A DNA stretch of 64,000 nt from Clostridium sp. CF012 (GCF_018861755.1 NZ_JAHLEF010000016.1:28764-92763), one strand, 5' to 3'; positions 8,452 to 17,613 are shown, counted from the first letter of the stretch. The notes: a model not told the origin generated them from the sequence alone. Made by a program: numbers and translations.

Positions 8452-9408
8452 TTATTGATGAAATAATTTTTTAGATATTCCACATATAGCCGCAAAATCA
8501 CCTAATTCGGCTCCTCTAATAGTCAATTTTTCACTAAAAACAGGCATAAGTCTTGATAATATATCCTTTTTAATTGGATTTATAAATTCATCGCCTAAGG
8601 CAGTTATTCCTCCACCTATAATTACCGCTTCTGGATTAAAAATGTGGACAAGAGATACTATTCCAGTAGCTATAGCTTTATTATACTCATTTACTATTTT
8701 TGTCGCAAGCTTATCTCCTAAAGCTTGCGCTTTAAAAATAATTTCACCATTTATATTATGTAAATCGTTCTCAGCCATATCCACTACCATAGATTTTTCA
8801 CCTTTTGCTAGCGCCTCTTTAAAATGTCTTATAAGTGAAGAAACCGAAGCATACCTTTCAAAACATCCTTTATTCCCACAACTACATTGCTCTCCATTAA
8901 AATTAATGCTCATATGTCCAAATTCTGCCGAAACGCCTCTAAATCCATGATCAATGTTTCCATTTTTATATATTGCTCCACCAACACCTGTCCCAAGGGT
9001 TATGCAGAGAAAATCATCAACGTCTCTTGCAGCTCCAATCCATTTCTCACCTAGCGCTGCTGCATTTACATCATTTTCTACTTCTACTTCAAGACCTGAA
9101 AAGGCCACAAGTTCTTTTTTCAATTCAAATCCTGATAACTCTGGAAAAGTGTTTGCAGCGTATAAAACTTTTCCATCTACACTATCTATCTGTCCAGTAC
9201 ATGCGCATCCTATGCCTTTCAAATTATCTCTACCTGCAATATCAATATATTTTTCAATAAGCCTTTGTATAGAAATAAATGTTTTATTAAATCCCTCCTT
9301 AGCATTAGTAGGAATTTTTGAGAATTCATAAACCTTACCTGAACTATCTACTAAACCAGCTTTAATATTAGTTCCACCTATATCGATTCCTATAGCAAAA
9401 TTATTCAT
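8452..9408 (-). CDS. nanK: ROK-family sugar kinase, probable N-acetylmannosamine kinase
   Basis: The 318-residue ROK kinase has an ATP-binding GIDIGGTNIKAG (7-18), a sugar-binding END motif with catalytic Asp113, GTGVGG (140-145), and the ROK zinc site: His165 with Cys175, Cys177 and Cys182 in CSCGNKGC. Family kinases phosphorylate ManNAc, GlcNAc or glucose. ManNAc kinase is chosen because the gene heads a nan operon that has nanA and nanE but no other kinase. Sequence alone cannot exclude glucokinase. The leader between the predicted promoter and the start is about 200 bases. Confidence 0.82.
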   Translation of the reverse strand: MNNFAIGIDIGGTNIKAGLVDSSGKVYEFSKIPTNAKEGFNKTFISIQRLIEKYIDIAGRDNLKGIGCACTGQIDSVDGKVLYAANTFPELSGFELKKELVAFSGLEVEVENDVNAAALGEKWIGAARDVDDFLCITLGTGVGGAIYKNGNIDHGFRGVSAEFGHMSINFNGEQCSCGNKGCFERYASVSSLIRHFKEALAKGEKSMVVDMAENDLHNINGEIIFKAQALGDKLATKIVNEYNKAIATGIVSLVHIFNPEAVIIGGGITALGDEFINPIKKDILSRLMPVFSEKLTIRGAELGDFAAICGISKKLFHQ

Positions 9409-9756
9409 TTTTCCCTCCCATACACCTAGTATTGTTTTTTAAAATTCTTTTGCACCATGCATTTCATTTCCCATACAATATCTTATATTGTCCAGTGCAA
9501 TATATATTTTTCCTTACTCATGGTCATAGTTGTTGGAAAAAATCCAGTAAACCATTTCTTGTTATAACACTGCATATCCCTCTTAAGCTTTCTTCAGTGC
9601 CTTCCATCTTTATTATATATCGCAATGAGTTAATTGTCTATACCAATTATATTTTGTATATACAATTACACTAAGGAGTAACCAGTACCAAGCTACTCCC
9701 CCTTTAGATATTTTTCCATTTTAAAGCCTCCCACATATGATTTAATAGTATTTTAT
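9409..9756 (-). other. nanK 5' leader and intergenic region
   Basis: 348 bases without a convincing gene. It holds the nanK promoter/operator (9612-9666) and a ~200-base leader. The minus strand of the leader contains short open stretches in two frames (for example MEGTEESLRGICSVITRNG, then after a frame change TMSKEKYILHW). These look more like decayed coding sequence than a leader peptide. A weak inverted repeat, GGAGTA/TACTCC at 9675-9699, may end the GNAT transcript. Confidence 0.45.
9612..9666 (-). promoter_or_regulatory. nanK promoter with overlapping GntR-type operator
   Basis: On the minus strand TAGACA (9635-9640), a 17-base spacer and TATAAT (9612-9617) repeat the exact architecture of the nanE promoter. 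The surrounding inverted repeat, 9633-9646 against 9653-9666, matches the nanE operator (ATTGTCTATAC half-site) and again covers the -35. The shared element links the two nan units to one regulator. Confidence 0.85.
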
Positions 9757-10032
9757 TTACTTGCGCAATACGTCTTTATAATCCTTATTTTTATTCATTT
9801 CAGCTTTAGCAAAAGTACAGATAGGAATTATTTTTTTATTTTTTTCTCTTGCAAAATCCACAGCCATTTTAAGCAATTGTCTGGCTACATTTTGACCTCT
9901 TAACTGCTCAGATACAAAGGTATGCTCAATTGTTATATCATCTCCATTATTTACTAATTCTATCTTAGCCAATGCTTCTTCTTCATTATCACCTACATAA
10001 AAACTCTTTTCGCCTTTTTTTATATCTATCAT
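9757..10032 (-). CDS. Small GNAT-like N-acetyltransferase (YjdJ type)
   Basis: The 91-residue protein is about the size of the minimal GNAT fold group (Acetyltransf_CG). It has a beta-hairpin ending HTFVSEQLRGQNVARQLL, in which RGQNVA is the acetyl-CoA pyrophosphate loop, followed by a helix and IPICTFAK with a Cys. Substrates of this group are unknown. It is transcribed alone and is divergent from the nitroreductase. A GGAGG-like site precedes the ATG. Confidence 0.78.
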   Translation of the reverse strand: MIDIKKGEKSFYVGDNEEEALAKIELVNNGDDITIEHTFVSEQLRGQNVARQLLKMAVDFAREKNKKIIPICTFAKAEMNKNKDYKDVLRK

Positions 10033-10236
10033 AATAAACCCTCCTCAAATTTTTCTTGTTCTTTTCTCTAATTTAATAGTAGCATCTATAAAGGTAATCA
10101 TCAATTGTAAGTACAAACAAAATAATCGCAATAATAAGCTTAAACTCCTTCCTTTTCCAGCACAGTTATATTATAATATCACATAACTGATGTAAAAATT
10201 ATATAGATTTTCTATATTATATAAGGGGTGTTGTTA

Positions 10237-10854
10237 ATGGAATTAATTGAAGCAATAAAATCTAGGAGAAGTATAAGAAAATTTAAAACTGATCCCATTC
10301 CTGATCAATATATAACAGAACTCATTGAAGCCGGACGACTTGCACCTTCTGGGAGCAACTTGCAGGCTACCCGTTATGTAATAATAAAAAGTCTTGAGGC
10401 TAGGTCAAAACTTGCGCAGTGTACTCCATTACCTTTTGTAACAAGGGCACCCTTAATTATAGTGTGTTGTATAGACAAACAAGTTTTAAATACGGCAAAT
10501 GCTCGAACAAAGGAATTAATTGAAGCAAATGCTTTTATAGATACGCCACTTGCTAACATGAGTAAAGATTCAGACGCTTTAGAAAAAAGAAAAAAATCAA
10601 TGGATGAAGAAAGCCTAAAATCATATTTGTTCTTAAATGCAACAATAGCACTAGAGCACATAGCTTTGAGAGCTGTAGACTTAGGTCTTGGAAGCTGTTG
10701 GATAATGATGTTTAACAGTAAAAAAGCAAAAGAAATTCTTGAACTTGATGAAAGATATGATGTGGTAGCATTATTACCTATAGGGTACCCTGACCAAAGC
10801 CCAGCACAAAGACCAAGATTACAATTAGAAGAATTAATAATTAAAACAATTTAA
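10237..10854 (+). CDS. Nitroreductase-family flavoprotein
   Basis: The 205-residue FMN-dependent oxidoreductase has the N-terminal hallmark AIKSRRSIRKF, then APSGSNLQATRY and late GLGSCWIMMF...LPIGYPDQSP, all nitroreductase-fold FMN/NAD(P)H contacts. The start is placed at the ATG at 10237, where AAGGGG lies 8 bases upstream; a GTG at 10228 overlaps that site. The physiological substrate is unknown. Monocistronic, ended by a hairpin at 10866-10893. Confidence 0.88.
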   Translation: MELIEAIKSRRSIRKFKTDPIPDQYITELIEAGRLAPSGSNLQATRYVIIKSLEARSKLAQCTPLPFVTRAPLIIVCCIDKQVLNTANARTKELIEANAFIDTPLANMSKDSDALEKRKKSMDEESLKSYLFLNATIALEHIALRAVDLGLGSCWIMMFNSKKAKEILELDERYDVVALLPIGYPDQSPAQRPRLQLEELIIKTI

Positions 10855-10865
10855 AGTTAAAATGC

Positions 10866-10893
10866 AAAGGGACAGCCATTTAGCTGTCCCTTT
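10866..10893. terminator. Bidirectional hairpin between nitroreductase and rpsD
   Basis: AAAGGGACAGC (10866-10876) pairs perfectly with GCTGTCCCTTT (10883-10893) around a 6-base loop. It lies between two convergent genes and can serve both, although the T-tails are short on both strands. Confidence 0.75.
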
Positions 10894-10931
10894 ATAAATT
10901 ATTTTTTGGATGTCTCTTCTAGTGCATTACA

Positions 10932-11525
10932 TTATTTAGAATATAATTCTACTACTAAAACTTCATTAACCTCAATTGGAATTTCATTTCTTTCAGGCAT
11001 TCTTATAAGAATACCTGCAAACTTATCATAATCTTTTTCTATATAAGGTAAGGTAAATGTTTTAAGATTTAAAAAACTCTCCGTAAATATTTCATTTTTT
11101 CTGTATTTCTCTTTTAATACTATATTGTCGAAAACCTTAACTTCAAATGAAGGAATATCTACCTTTTTACTATTTACCGTAATATAACCATGATTAACCA
11201 TTTGCCTTGCCTGACGTATAGAGCTTGCAAATCCAATTCTATATACTATATTATCTAATCTACACTCTAAACATTGAACTAAAGTGTCCCCTGTTATTTC
11301 CTTACTTTTCATTGCTCTATTTATATATCTTGAAAATTGTTTTTCAAGCACACCATAATAAGATTTCAGCTTTTGTTTTTCTATAAGCTGAATACCATAA
11401 TTTGATAATTTCTTACCGGCTCTACTGTTTTCCTTTGTAGCTCTATTCATAGCTTTTGGATGCCCGTAAATATTTACGCCAAGTCTTCTGCTTAATTTAA
11501 ATCGGGGTGTTCTTATCTTTGCCAT
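10932..11525 (-). CDS. rpsD: 30S ribosomal protein S4, solitary paralogue (zinc-free type)
   Basis: S4 binds 16S rRNA early in 30S assembly. The protein has the S4 N-terminal region ([22 protein letters not shown]) and the S4 RNA-binding fold ([20 protein letters not shown] then [10 protein letters not shown]). The ATG at 11525 has a GGAGG at ideal distance; an earlier ATG overlaps that site. The N-terminal region lacks the Cys cluster of zinc-binding S4, so it is the Cys-minus form. It stands alone rather than beside rpsM-rpsK-rpoA, so it is probably a second copy. Such paralogues in clostridia may be used under zinc limitation or stress; that is inference. Confidence 0.9.
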   Translation of the reverse strand: MAKIRTPRFKLSRRLGVNIYGHPKAMNRATKENSRAGKKLSNYGIQLIEKQKLKSYYGVLEKQFSRYINRAMKSKEITGDTLVQCLECRLDNIVYRIGFASSIRQARQMVNHGYITVNSKKVDIPSFEVKVFDNIVLKEKYRKNEIFTESFLNLKTFTLPYIEKDYDKFAGILIRMPERNEIPIEVNEVLVVELYSK

Positions 11526-11759
11526 AATTTCCTCCATAAAATATATTATTTTGCCGCGATAATGTATTTATGCCTAAAATCATTATATCATATTTTTTAT
11601 CAATTGAAAGTGATTTTCATTATCTTTTAAAATTCATACTTCAACCTTTGATTAATATACTTTAGGTAGGAAAATTTAAAGATTAAAAAAAACGAATTAA
11701 ACTATATATAATAATCAAAAACCATTAAATAGAGATCATCTATTTATATGCTTATACTT

Positions 11760-12038
11760 TTACATGTTAACTATAGATATCAAAATTATAATTGGAAATG
11801 GCATTATAATAGATATTATACAATATATATATCCCAATTTCTTTGATTTTTTTATAAAAATATATTCTAACCCATATAAAAAGCAAGATATAGCAGCTAC
11901 CATTGTACCTAATATAGCAAATAGGTTAAGAGTAGTATGATTTCTATTATTACTAATATAACTAAGATAAAATGTATATACAAATAAAATCTGTGAAATT
12001 ATAAGTAATGGTAGCTTTAATTTTACTATTTTCTTCAT
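11760..12038 (-). CDS. Small hypothetical membrane protein
   Basis: I do not recognise this 92-residue protein. It has three hydrophobic segments (about residues 8-28, 38-60 and 68-90) separated by short basic loops (KKSKK). A perfect AGGAGG stands 4 bases before the ATG, so it is very likely expressed. No linked gene hints at its role; the nearest neighbour upstream is the 54-residue ORF at 12380-12544. Confidence 0.65.
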   Translation of the reverse strand: MKKIVKLKLPLLIISQILFVYTFYLSYISNNRNHTTLNLFAILGTMVAAISCFLYGLEYIFIKKSKKLGYIYCIISIIMPFPIIILISIVNM

Positions 12039-12379
12039 ATAACCTCCTGAATTTTTTTATTTTTTTGTATTCTTAATATTTCTTTTTAAAAACTTGAGAA
12101 CTAATACTATACACTGTCTCCCATTCAATTATACAGTATATTAATATAATTATGCAAATATTTAACATAATTATATATAAATTGCTTCCCTAATTTTAAA
12201 ATCCTTTAACTTTGTGTTCCGCAAATTCCATTAATACAAAGCCTCCAAAGAAAAAGAATAGATTAGGTTATGTACCCACGAAGAAAAAACTGCCAAAATA
12301 AATTTAAGCAGTTCACCTGTTTGCTTTTCACCTAGTTATTTTATTAATATTCTTTTACTTTTTTAAATTCTTACCCTAA
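12039..12379 (-). other. Intergenic region with possible gene remnant and terminator
   Basis: It holds the terminator at 12283-12313. It also holds an open minus-strand stretch ending TTTTAA near 12200 that reads PNLFFFFGGFVLMEFAEHKV and resembles the end of a lost membrane protein. A GGAGG followed by an 11-codon reading frame in the same stretch is probably fortuitous. Confidence 0.3.
12283..12313 (-). terminator. Terminator after the 54-residue ORF
   Basis: AACTGC at 12288-12293 pairs with GCAGTT at 12308-12313. On the minus strand the stem is followed directly by TTTTTTC. It lies 67 bases after the stop of the small ORF at 12380-12544. Confidence 0.65.
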
Positions 12380-12544
12380 TTAATGAAATTTATCTGACAA
12401 ATAAGGTACCTCACTTGCCTTTACCTTCTCTATATAATCCTTTTGAGTAACTATATTTTCTTCAAAGTTTTCTACCGCATTTTTAGTAAGGTTACCTATA
12501 TTTACGATAGTACCAAATTCTTGCTCTTCACCTTTTTTATTCAT
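12380..12544 (-). CDS. Small hypothetical protein, 54 residues
   Basis: This short minus-strand frame starts with ATG at 12544 and stops with TAA at 12380-12382. The predicted protein begins MNKKGEEQEFGTIVNIGN and ends EVPYLSDKFH. It is hydrophilic, rich in Glu/Lys/Asn, and probably cytoplasmic. A GGGAG lies 8 bases before the ATG, and a T-tailed hairpin follows at 12283-12313, so it looks like a complete small transcription unit. I do not recognise a family. Confidence 0.6.
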   Translation of the reverse strand: MNKKGEEQEFGTIVNIGNLTKNAVENFEENIVTQKDYIEKVKASEVPYLSDKFH

Positions 12545-12700
12545 AATAAAATCTCCCTACAATTTATTCAGCATCTTAATAGCTTAACAAATCAAAGATG
12601 CCTATTAGTAGTATCTCCCATAAATTTATATTTTATAATGATAATTTGCATACTATTTATATGTCATTTGTCTTCCATTCATCTTCTAATATAGCTTCCC

Positions 12701-13504
12701 TTAGATTGTTTTAGCTATAAAAGATATTACTTGAGCCGCTGGAACTAATAAAATCTGAGCTAAAATCGTACCTACTATTAGTCCTCCAACAATAAAAATT
12801 ATACATCTATCAAACTGTAATTGAGTACATTCTCCTTTGATTACATCATCTGTTAGAATTGATATATATGGGTCGATGAATATAACCATAAGTATTGTTG
12901 AAATCCCAGTTATTACAGCTGACAATGTACTGCATGTTGTTCTTAATTCTGGATTTAAACATCCTGCATACAGTGATGCCAAGACACCAACAGTTGATAT
13001 TGAAAATGCTAAAGTATTAAGTAAAATAATTTTCTTTGGCATAGTCTTGAAATTTTTTAATTGTGACAAGTTTTCTTTTTTGGGTCTTGTAACACTATTT
13101 TTAAATTGCAATATTCCTGATTTCGAGAAACCATGCAATAATAATTTAGGTATAGAACGATTAATACTAAATGATTCCACAGCCTTCCCAAAAACTTTTA
13201 TAAAGGTTGGCATTAATGCTGCGCCAATAATCGTCGCAAAAGTTGTCGATAATAATATCCATCTGAATGTGGCTAATAAACTTTGAGGATCTCCTATTTT
13301 TATAGTATTTTCTATTGTTTTAGCCAATAATGGCGCTTGAACGCTGTTTGCAGTTCTAGAAATTAATGCAAAGATATTGAATACTGCAAATGCTACTGCT
13401 ATTCTTCCTGTTCTTACAGCAACAATTCTTACAGAATAAGCTAGCGTTGAAATTATAGAAATTATAACTGTAAGAATTAAAACGATTATTACTTGTTTAG
13501 ACAT
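12701..13504 (-). CDS. amj: Amj-family lipid II flippase (DUF2837, YdaH-like)
   Basis: The 267-residue polytopic membrane protein has six or so hydrophobic segments. The early signature STLAYSVRIVAVRTGRIAVA...NIFALISRTANSVQAP is characteristic of the Amj/YdaH family. Amj of Bacillus subtilis is an alternative lipid II flippase able to replace MurJ. The gene is alone, with GGGGGAAAGTAA before its ATG. A role in peptidoglycan precursor export follows from the family; whether a MurJ is also present cannot be seen here. Confidence 0.82.
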   Translation of the reverse strand: MSKQVIIVLILTVIISIISTLAYSVRIVAVRTGRIAVAFAVFNIFALISRTANSVQAPLLAKTIENTIKIGDPQSLLATFRWILLSTTFATIIGAALMPTFIKVFGKAVESFSINRSIPKLLLHGFSKSGILQFKNSVTRPKKENLSQLKNFKTMPKKIILLNTLAFSISTVGVLASLYAGCLNPELRTTCSTLSAVITGISTILMVIFIDPYISILTDDVIKGECTQLQFDRCIIFIVGGLIVGTILAQILLVPAAQVISFIAKTI

Positions 13505-13699
13505 TTACTTTCCCCCATCCATCCTTCTACCTTAATTCGTCCTGTTTTACCAATTTAACCGAAGTCTTAGGAATATTATACCCTTTGTTTATGCAAGATG
13601 TCACAAAAATAACTACCTTATATTTAAAATCGATAAAGTTAACCATTAATCTTATTATTATTATCGAAATACTACTTTCTATTGAACTTAGGTTATTAA

Positions 13700-13745
13700 A
13701 AAAAGAGATGTCTCAAAATGATTGATTTAATCATTTTGAGACATC
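13700..13745 (-). terminator. Strong terminator of the chitobiose operon
   Basis: Perfect 17-bp stem, 13707-13723 against 13729-13745, with a 5-base loop. It is followed on the minus strand by CTCTTTTTTT. It begins 14 bases after the stop of the mutase gene and closes the six-gene operon. Confidence 0.9.
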
Positions 13746-13758
13746 CACATTTAAATGC

Positions 13759-15180
13759 TTATAAGTTTAAGAATTCTTTCATAGTATTACTTATTTCACT
13801 TGCCCTAGCTTCATTTTCCATTTCAGAAAATATTCTGAGTAGTGGCTCTGTGCCAGAGAATCTTGCTATGATCCATCCACCATTTTTAAAATATACCTTT
13901 ACACCATCTTCGTAGCTTGTTTTCTCTACTTCATAACCAAAATTCGGGATTAACTTATCTACGAAAAGTTTTGTCATAAGTTGATCTTTCACTTCTATAC
14001 TGAATTTATAATCAGATTCCGTCATGTAGAAATATCCGTATTGCTTATGAATTTCTTCAAGTAATTCTGATAAGCTCTTTCCTGTTACACTAAGCAATTC
14101 GATTAGAAGGCTGGCAGCAAATATTCCGTCTTTTCCCTTAATATGCCCACGAATAGTGAGTCCTCCACTGCTTTCTCCTCCGATTAATGCATTCTTTTCT
14201 TCCATTTTTGAGCTTATGTTCTTGAACCCAACTGGAACCTCGTAGCACTGCTCACCAAAGCCCGCTGCTATTTTATCTAGGAGGTGAGTGGTTGCAAGGT
14301 TTCTTACAACTCCACCCTTCCATCCCTTGTACTTTAATAAATAGTAATATAACACAGAAAGAATATCGTTTGGATGAATAAAGTTACCTTTTTCATCTAT
14401 GATTCCAAGTCTATCCGCATCTCCATCTGTTCCTATACCTATATCATATCCTTTTTCAACTACTAGATCCTTTAAACGATGTAGTGTGTGTGTGCTTGGA
14501 GAGGGTAATCTTCCACCAAATAAGGTATCGTGTCTATTATTTATTATTTCAACCTCACATCTTGCAGTTAAAAGTATAGTTTGAAGGCAAGTCTTTGAAA
14601 CTCCAAACATTGGGTCAAGAACTACCTTTAGTTTGCTATTTTTTATAGATTCTATATCTATCATGCTGATAATTGAATCTATAAATTCGTTAAAGGGATC
14701 TATAATTTCAATTAAACCCTCTGCTATTCCACTATCAAAGCTAAGAAGCACAACATCCTCTATAGTAATATTGTTTATAATTTCTTCAAGATTTCTTGTA
14801 ACGTCTTCACTGGCATCTCTTCCACCCCTGGTGAATATTTTGAGTCCATTGTAATCAGCTGGGTTATGGCTTGCTGTTATAGCAGCACCATAGTATGCGT
14901 CTAAAGAATTCACAGTGAACATTATTAGGGGAGTAGGTGCAGATTTTTCTACAAAAGAAACCTTTATTCCATTTCCAGCCATTACTTCTGAAACCCATTT
15001 TGCTGCTTTGTCAGATAAAAATCTGTTATCATAACCTACTACAAAACCACTGCCATCACATTTTTGATTTTTCATAAGGGTTGCAAGAGCTTGAGAAAGA
15101 ATCTGTACATTTTCTTTTGTAAAATCTTCTCCTATAAAAGCTCTCCATCCCCCAGTACCAAATTTAATCATATTTTTCAC
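13759..15180 (-). CDS. Phosphoglucomutase/phosphomannomutase-family enzyme, probable GlcNAc-1-P mutase
   Basis: The 473-residue alpha-D-phosphohexomutase opens with IKFGTGGWRAFIGEDFT. It has the phosphoserine loop TASHNPADYNG (Ser at about 104), the metal-binding loop GTDGDADRLG, the sugar-binding GGESSGGL and the C-terminal phosphate loop RFSGTEPLLRI. It interconverts hexose-1-P and hexose-6-P. It lies 27 bases downstream of a chitobiose phosphorylase, as a similar mutase does in the Vibrio chitobiose locus. The likely substrate is therefore GlcNAc-1-P made by the phosphorylase. Glucose-1-P cannot be excluded from sequence. Confidence 0.85.
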   Translation of the reverse strand: MKNMIKFGTGGWRAFIGEDFTKENVQILSQALATLMKNQKCDGSGFVVGYDNRFLSDKAAKWVSEVMAGNGIKVSFVEKSAPTPLIMFTVNSLDAYYGAAITASHNPADYNGLKIFTRGGRDASEDVTRNLEEIINNITIEDVVLLSFDSGIAEGLIEIIDPFNEFIDSIISMIDIESIKNSKLKVVLDPMFGVSKTCLQTILLTARCEVEIINNRHDTLFGGRLPSPSTHTLHRLKDLVVEKGYDIGIGTDGDADRLGIIDEKGNFIHPNDILSVLYYYLLKYKGWKGGVVRNLATTHLLDKIAAGFGEQCYEVPVGFKNISSKMEEKNALIGGESSGGLTIRGHIKGKDGIFAASLLIELLSVTGKSLSELLEEIHKQYGYFYMTESDYKFSIEVKDQLMTKLFVDKLIPNFGYEVEKTSYEDGVKVYFKNGGWIIARFSGTEPLLRIFSEMENEARASEISNTMKEFLNL

Positions 15181-15207
15181 TCCTTTACTAATTTAAATAT
15201 AATTACT

Positions 15208-17613
15208 TTAACTGCCCATTATAGCAACTATAGTATTATGCGTTCCAGCCTTTTGTGGCTTAATAGCACCTTCCACTGCTGTTCCATTTAAAATTATTTC
15301 TTTAATGCCCTTCTCTACTCCATTTGGATTTTGCACCCTTATATTATAAGTTGCTCCACGCCATATGCGGGTAATTTCAAATTCTGTCCACTCTCCTGGT
15401 ATGCATGGATCTATAATCATACCATCAAAGCTCAGACGAACTCCTAGCATGTAGTGAGTTGCTGCATAGTATGCCCAACCAGCACTTCCTGTAAGCCATG
15501 GGTGCCTCGCTCTACCATGAGCTGTATGTTCTTTTCCCATGACGAATTGACAGTATGAGTATGGTTCAGCCTCACGAGTCTCTATCATATCATTTTGATT
15601 ATAAGGTAATAAGGCGTTATAGAACTTCATAGCTCTGTCACCACGTCCAAGCATGCATTCAGCAACCCAAGCCCAGGGATTTGGATGACTGAAGATAGCT
15701 CCATTTTCCTTAACTCCCTTGTATACACGAGTTACGAAACCTATTCCCTCATTCGGTTTGGTGTAGGATGGTGAAACTAAGTGTAGACCAAAGTCTGAAT
15801 ATAAATATTCATCTACTGCATCCATACAAGCCTTAGCCCTCTCTTTGCCTGCTACACCAGAAACAACTGCCCAAGTGTTCGACTCAAGGTGAACCTTTCC
15901 TTCTTCATCCTTTTGAGTGCCTATTTTTTCTCCATCTGCTGTAATTCCACGAATATACCATTCCCCATCCCAAAGCTCATTTTCACATACTTTTTTAACC
16001 CTACTCGCTATCGCACCATATATCGCTACATCTTCTGCTCTACCTAAGAAGTTAGCACATTCAACAAAGTTGTTTAGTGCCCAAAAATGCAGGAAAGATA
16101 CTAGAGCGCTTTCTCCGCCTCCAAGGTTTAAGCAGTCATTCCAGTCAGCTCTAAGACCTTTACAAATCCCTGTAGCCCCAACCTGCTCAGTTGAGAAATC
16201 AAGTATTTTCTTCATGTGATCATATACCGTGGCTTCTCCTCCATCAGCAAAAGTAACCATCATATCAAAGAATTGGACTTCACCAGTTTCTTGTACATAT
16301 TCACATATTGCTGCAATTAGCCATAATGCGTCATCTGAGCATGCATCCTTTAATCCATGTACTACATCCGACATGCTTGGAGTTGGTACAACTGTTGGTG
16401 ATTTTGAAGGTAAAACTTTAGAAGTCTCTGGATCAAACCATTCTGGCTGGAATAAATGTAAGCCGTAGCCTATGCTCGACTGTGCACGAAGAAGTTCAAT
16501 TATACGTTGTTTACACTTTTTAGGATTTGTATGAGGAATGCACATAACATCTTGAGCAGTATCTCTATATCCAAGTCCCGTTCTTCCACCTACTTCTATA
16601 AATGAAGCAAACCTGGAGAAGACAACATTTGTTTCTGCTTGATAAAGGTTCCATGTATTTATCATGGTATTCATGCCTTCATTTGGAGTCCTAATCTGAA
16701 ATGATGATAATTTTCCTTCCCAGTATTCGCGAAGTTCAGTAAATGCTTGATCTACAGTAGCAAGATTTGAATATTTGGCCTTCATTTTTTTACCTATAGT
16801 TCTTTCACCAACACCAACCATAAATATAACCCTAGTCTCTTCTCCTGGAGCTAAGGTTATTTTTTTATGCAGCGCACCACAGTGATTTCCACCGAGTTCT
16901 GAGCTTCCACTACAAATCCCCTTTTCTACAGCTATTGGATTATCTTCAGTGTGGTAGCTTCCTAAAAATTTATCTCTTAAACAGTCATAGCTCTCTGGCT
17001 TAAAACTTGATGCCATGTATTGATAACCCGTTTTATCAGTATCATAAAAAAGATCATTTTCTATAACTCCATCTTCATAACTAGAACCTGATGCGTATAA
17101 GCTCATTTGAAAGTTTTGATTATCCATATCAATATTTTGGAATGAGAACTCTACGTAAGAAAATACACTTAATTTACGTGGAATTGTTCCATTGTTAACT
17201 ATCTTTACATCCCATAATTCTACATCATCGTTTACTGGTATAAACAAAATCTGTTGGGCACTTATATCGCTATATTCACAAGAAAATTTGGAATAAGATA
17301 GCCCATGACGACACTCATAATTGGCCTTTTTAAGGTCCTTGCCAACTGGCTGCCAAGAAATTGTCCAATAGTCGTTAGATTCATCATCACGAAGGTAAAC
17401 ATAGTGCCCAGGTCTATCTAGTGGTACGCCGTTTGGTCTAAACCGGGTTATCCTATTGTATTGTGGCTTCTTATGAAATAGGTACCCACCTGCGTTGTGA
17501 GAAATTACAGCACACATATCTTTAACCCCAAGATAATTCGTCCAAGATACTGGCACATCAGGGCGCTTAATAACATATTCCCTGTTTACATTATCAAAAT
17601 ATCCATATTTCAT
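15208..17613 (-). CDS. chbP: N,N'-diacetylchitobiose phosphorylase (GH94)
   Basis: Phosphorolyses (GlcNAc)2 to GlcNAc-1-P and GlcNAc in the cytoplasm. At 801 residues it has the length I recall for Vibrio ChbP. Its start (MKYGYFDN-NREYVI, VISHNAGGY, RPGHYVYLRDDE) follows that enzyme much more closely than cellobiose phosphorylases. GGRTGLGYRDTAQD (342-355) forms the sugar site. ADWNDCLN (489-496) carries the GH94 catalytic Asp. There is no signal peptide. The MCP, importer and mutase genes flank it. Cellobiose phosphorylase is the main alternative; the context (hexose-1-P mutase and dimer importer) fits both, but the sequence favours chitobiose. Confidence 0.85.
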   Translation of the reverse strand: MKYGYFDNVNREYVIKRPDVPVSWTNYLGVKDMCAVISHNAGGYLFHKKPQYNRITRFRPNGVPLDRPGHYVYLRDDESNDYWTISWQPVGKDLKKANYECRHGLSYSKFSCEYSDISAQQILFIPVNDDVELWDVKIVNNGTIPRKLSVFSYVEFSFQNIDMDNQNFQMSLYASGSSYEDGVIENDLFYDTDKTGYQYMASSFKPESYDCLRDKFLGSYHTEDNPIAVEKGICSGSSELGGNHCGALHKKITLAPGEETRVIFMVGVGERTIGKKMKAKYSNLATVDQAFTELREYWEGKLSSFQIRTPNEGMNTMINTWNLYQAETNVVFSRFASFIEVGGRTGLGYRDTAQDVMCIPHTNPKKCKQRIIELLRAQSSIGYGLHLFQPEWFDPETSKVLPSKSPTVVPTPSMSDVVHGLKDACSDDALWLIAAICEYVQETGEVQFFDMMVTFADGGEATVYDHMKKILDFSTEQVGATGICKGLRADWNDCLNLGGGESALVSFLHFWALNNFVECANFLGRAEDVAIYGAIASRVKKVCENELWDGEWYIRGITADGEKIGTQKDEEGKVHLESNTWAVVSGVAGKERAKACMDAVDEYLYSDFGLHLVSPSYTKPNEGIGFVTRVYKGVKENGAIFSHPNPWAWVAECMLGRGDRAMKFYNALLPYNQNDMIETREAEPYSYCQFVMGKEHTAHGRARHPWLTGSAGWAYYAATHYMLGVRLSFDGMIIDPCIPGEWTEFEITRIWRGATYNIRVQNPNGVEKGIKEIILNGTAVEGAIKPQKAGTHNTIVAIMGS

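Noticed and set aside
8642..9331. Several plus-strand frames of 95-125 residues opposite nanK
   Set aside because: They are antisense shadows of the ROK kinase with no ribosome sites and implausible composition.
9432..9674. 80-residue plus-strand reading frame over the nanK leader
   Set aside because: It lacks a ribosome site, runs opposite to the promoter and operator, and has low-complexity AT-driven composition.
12443..12694. 83-residue plus-strand reading frame
   Set aside because: It overlaps the better-supported 54-residue minus-strand gene and has no ribosome site; Phe/Ile/Ser-rich shadow of AT-rich DNA.
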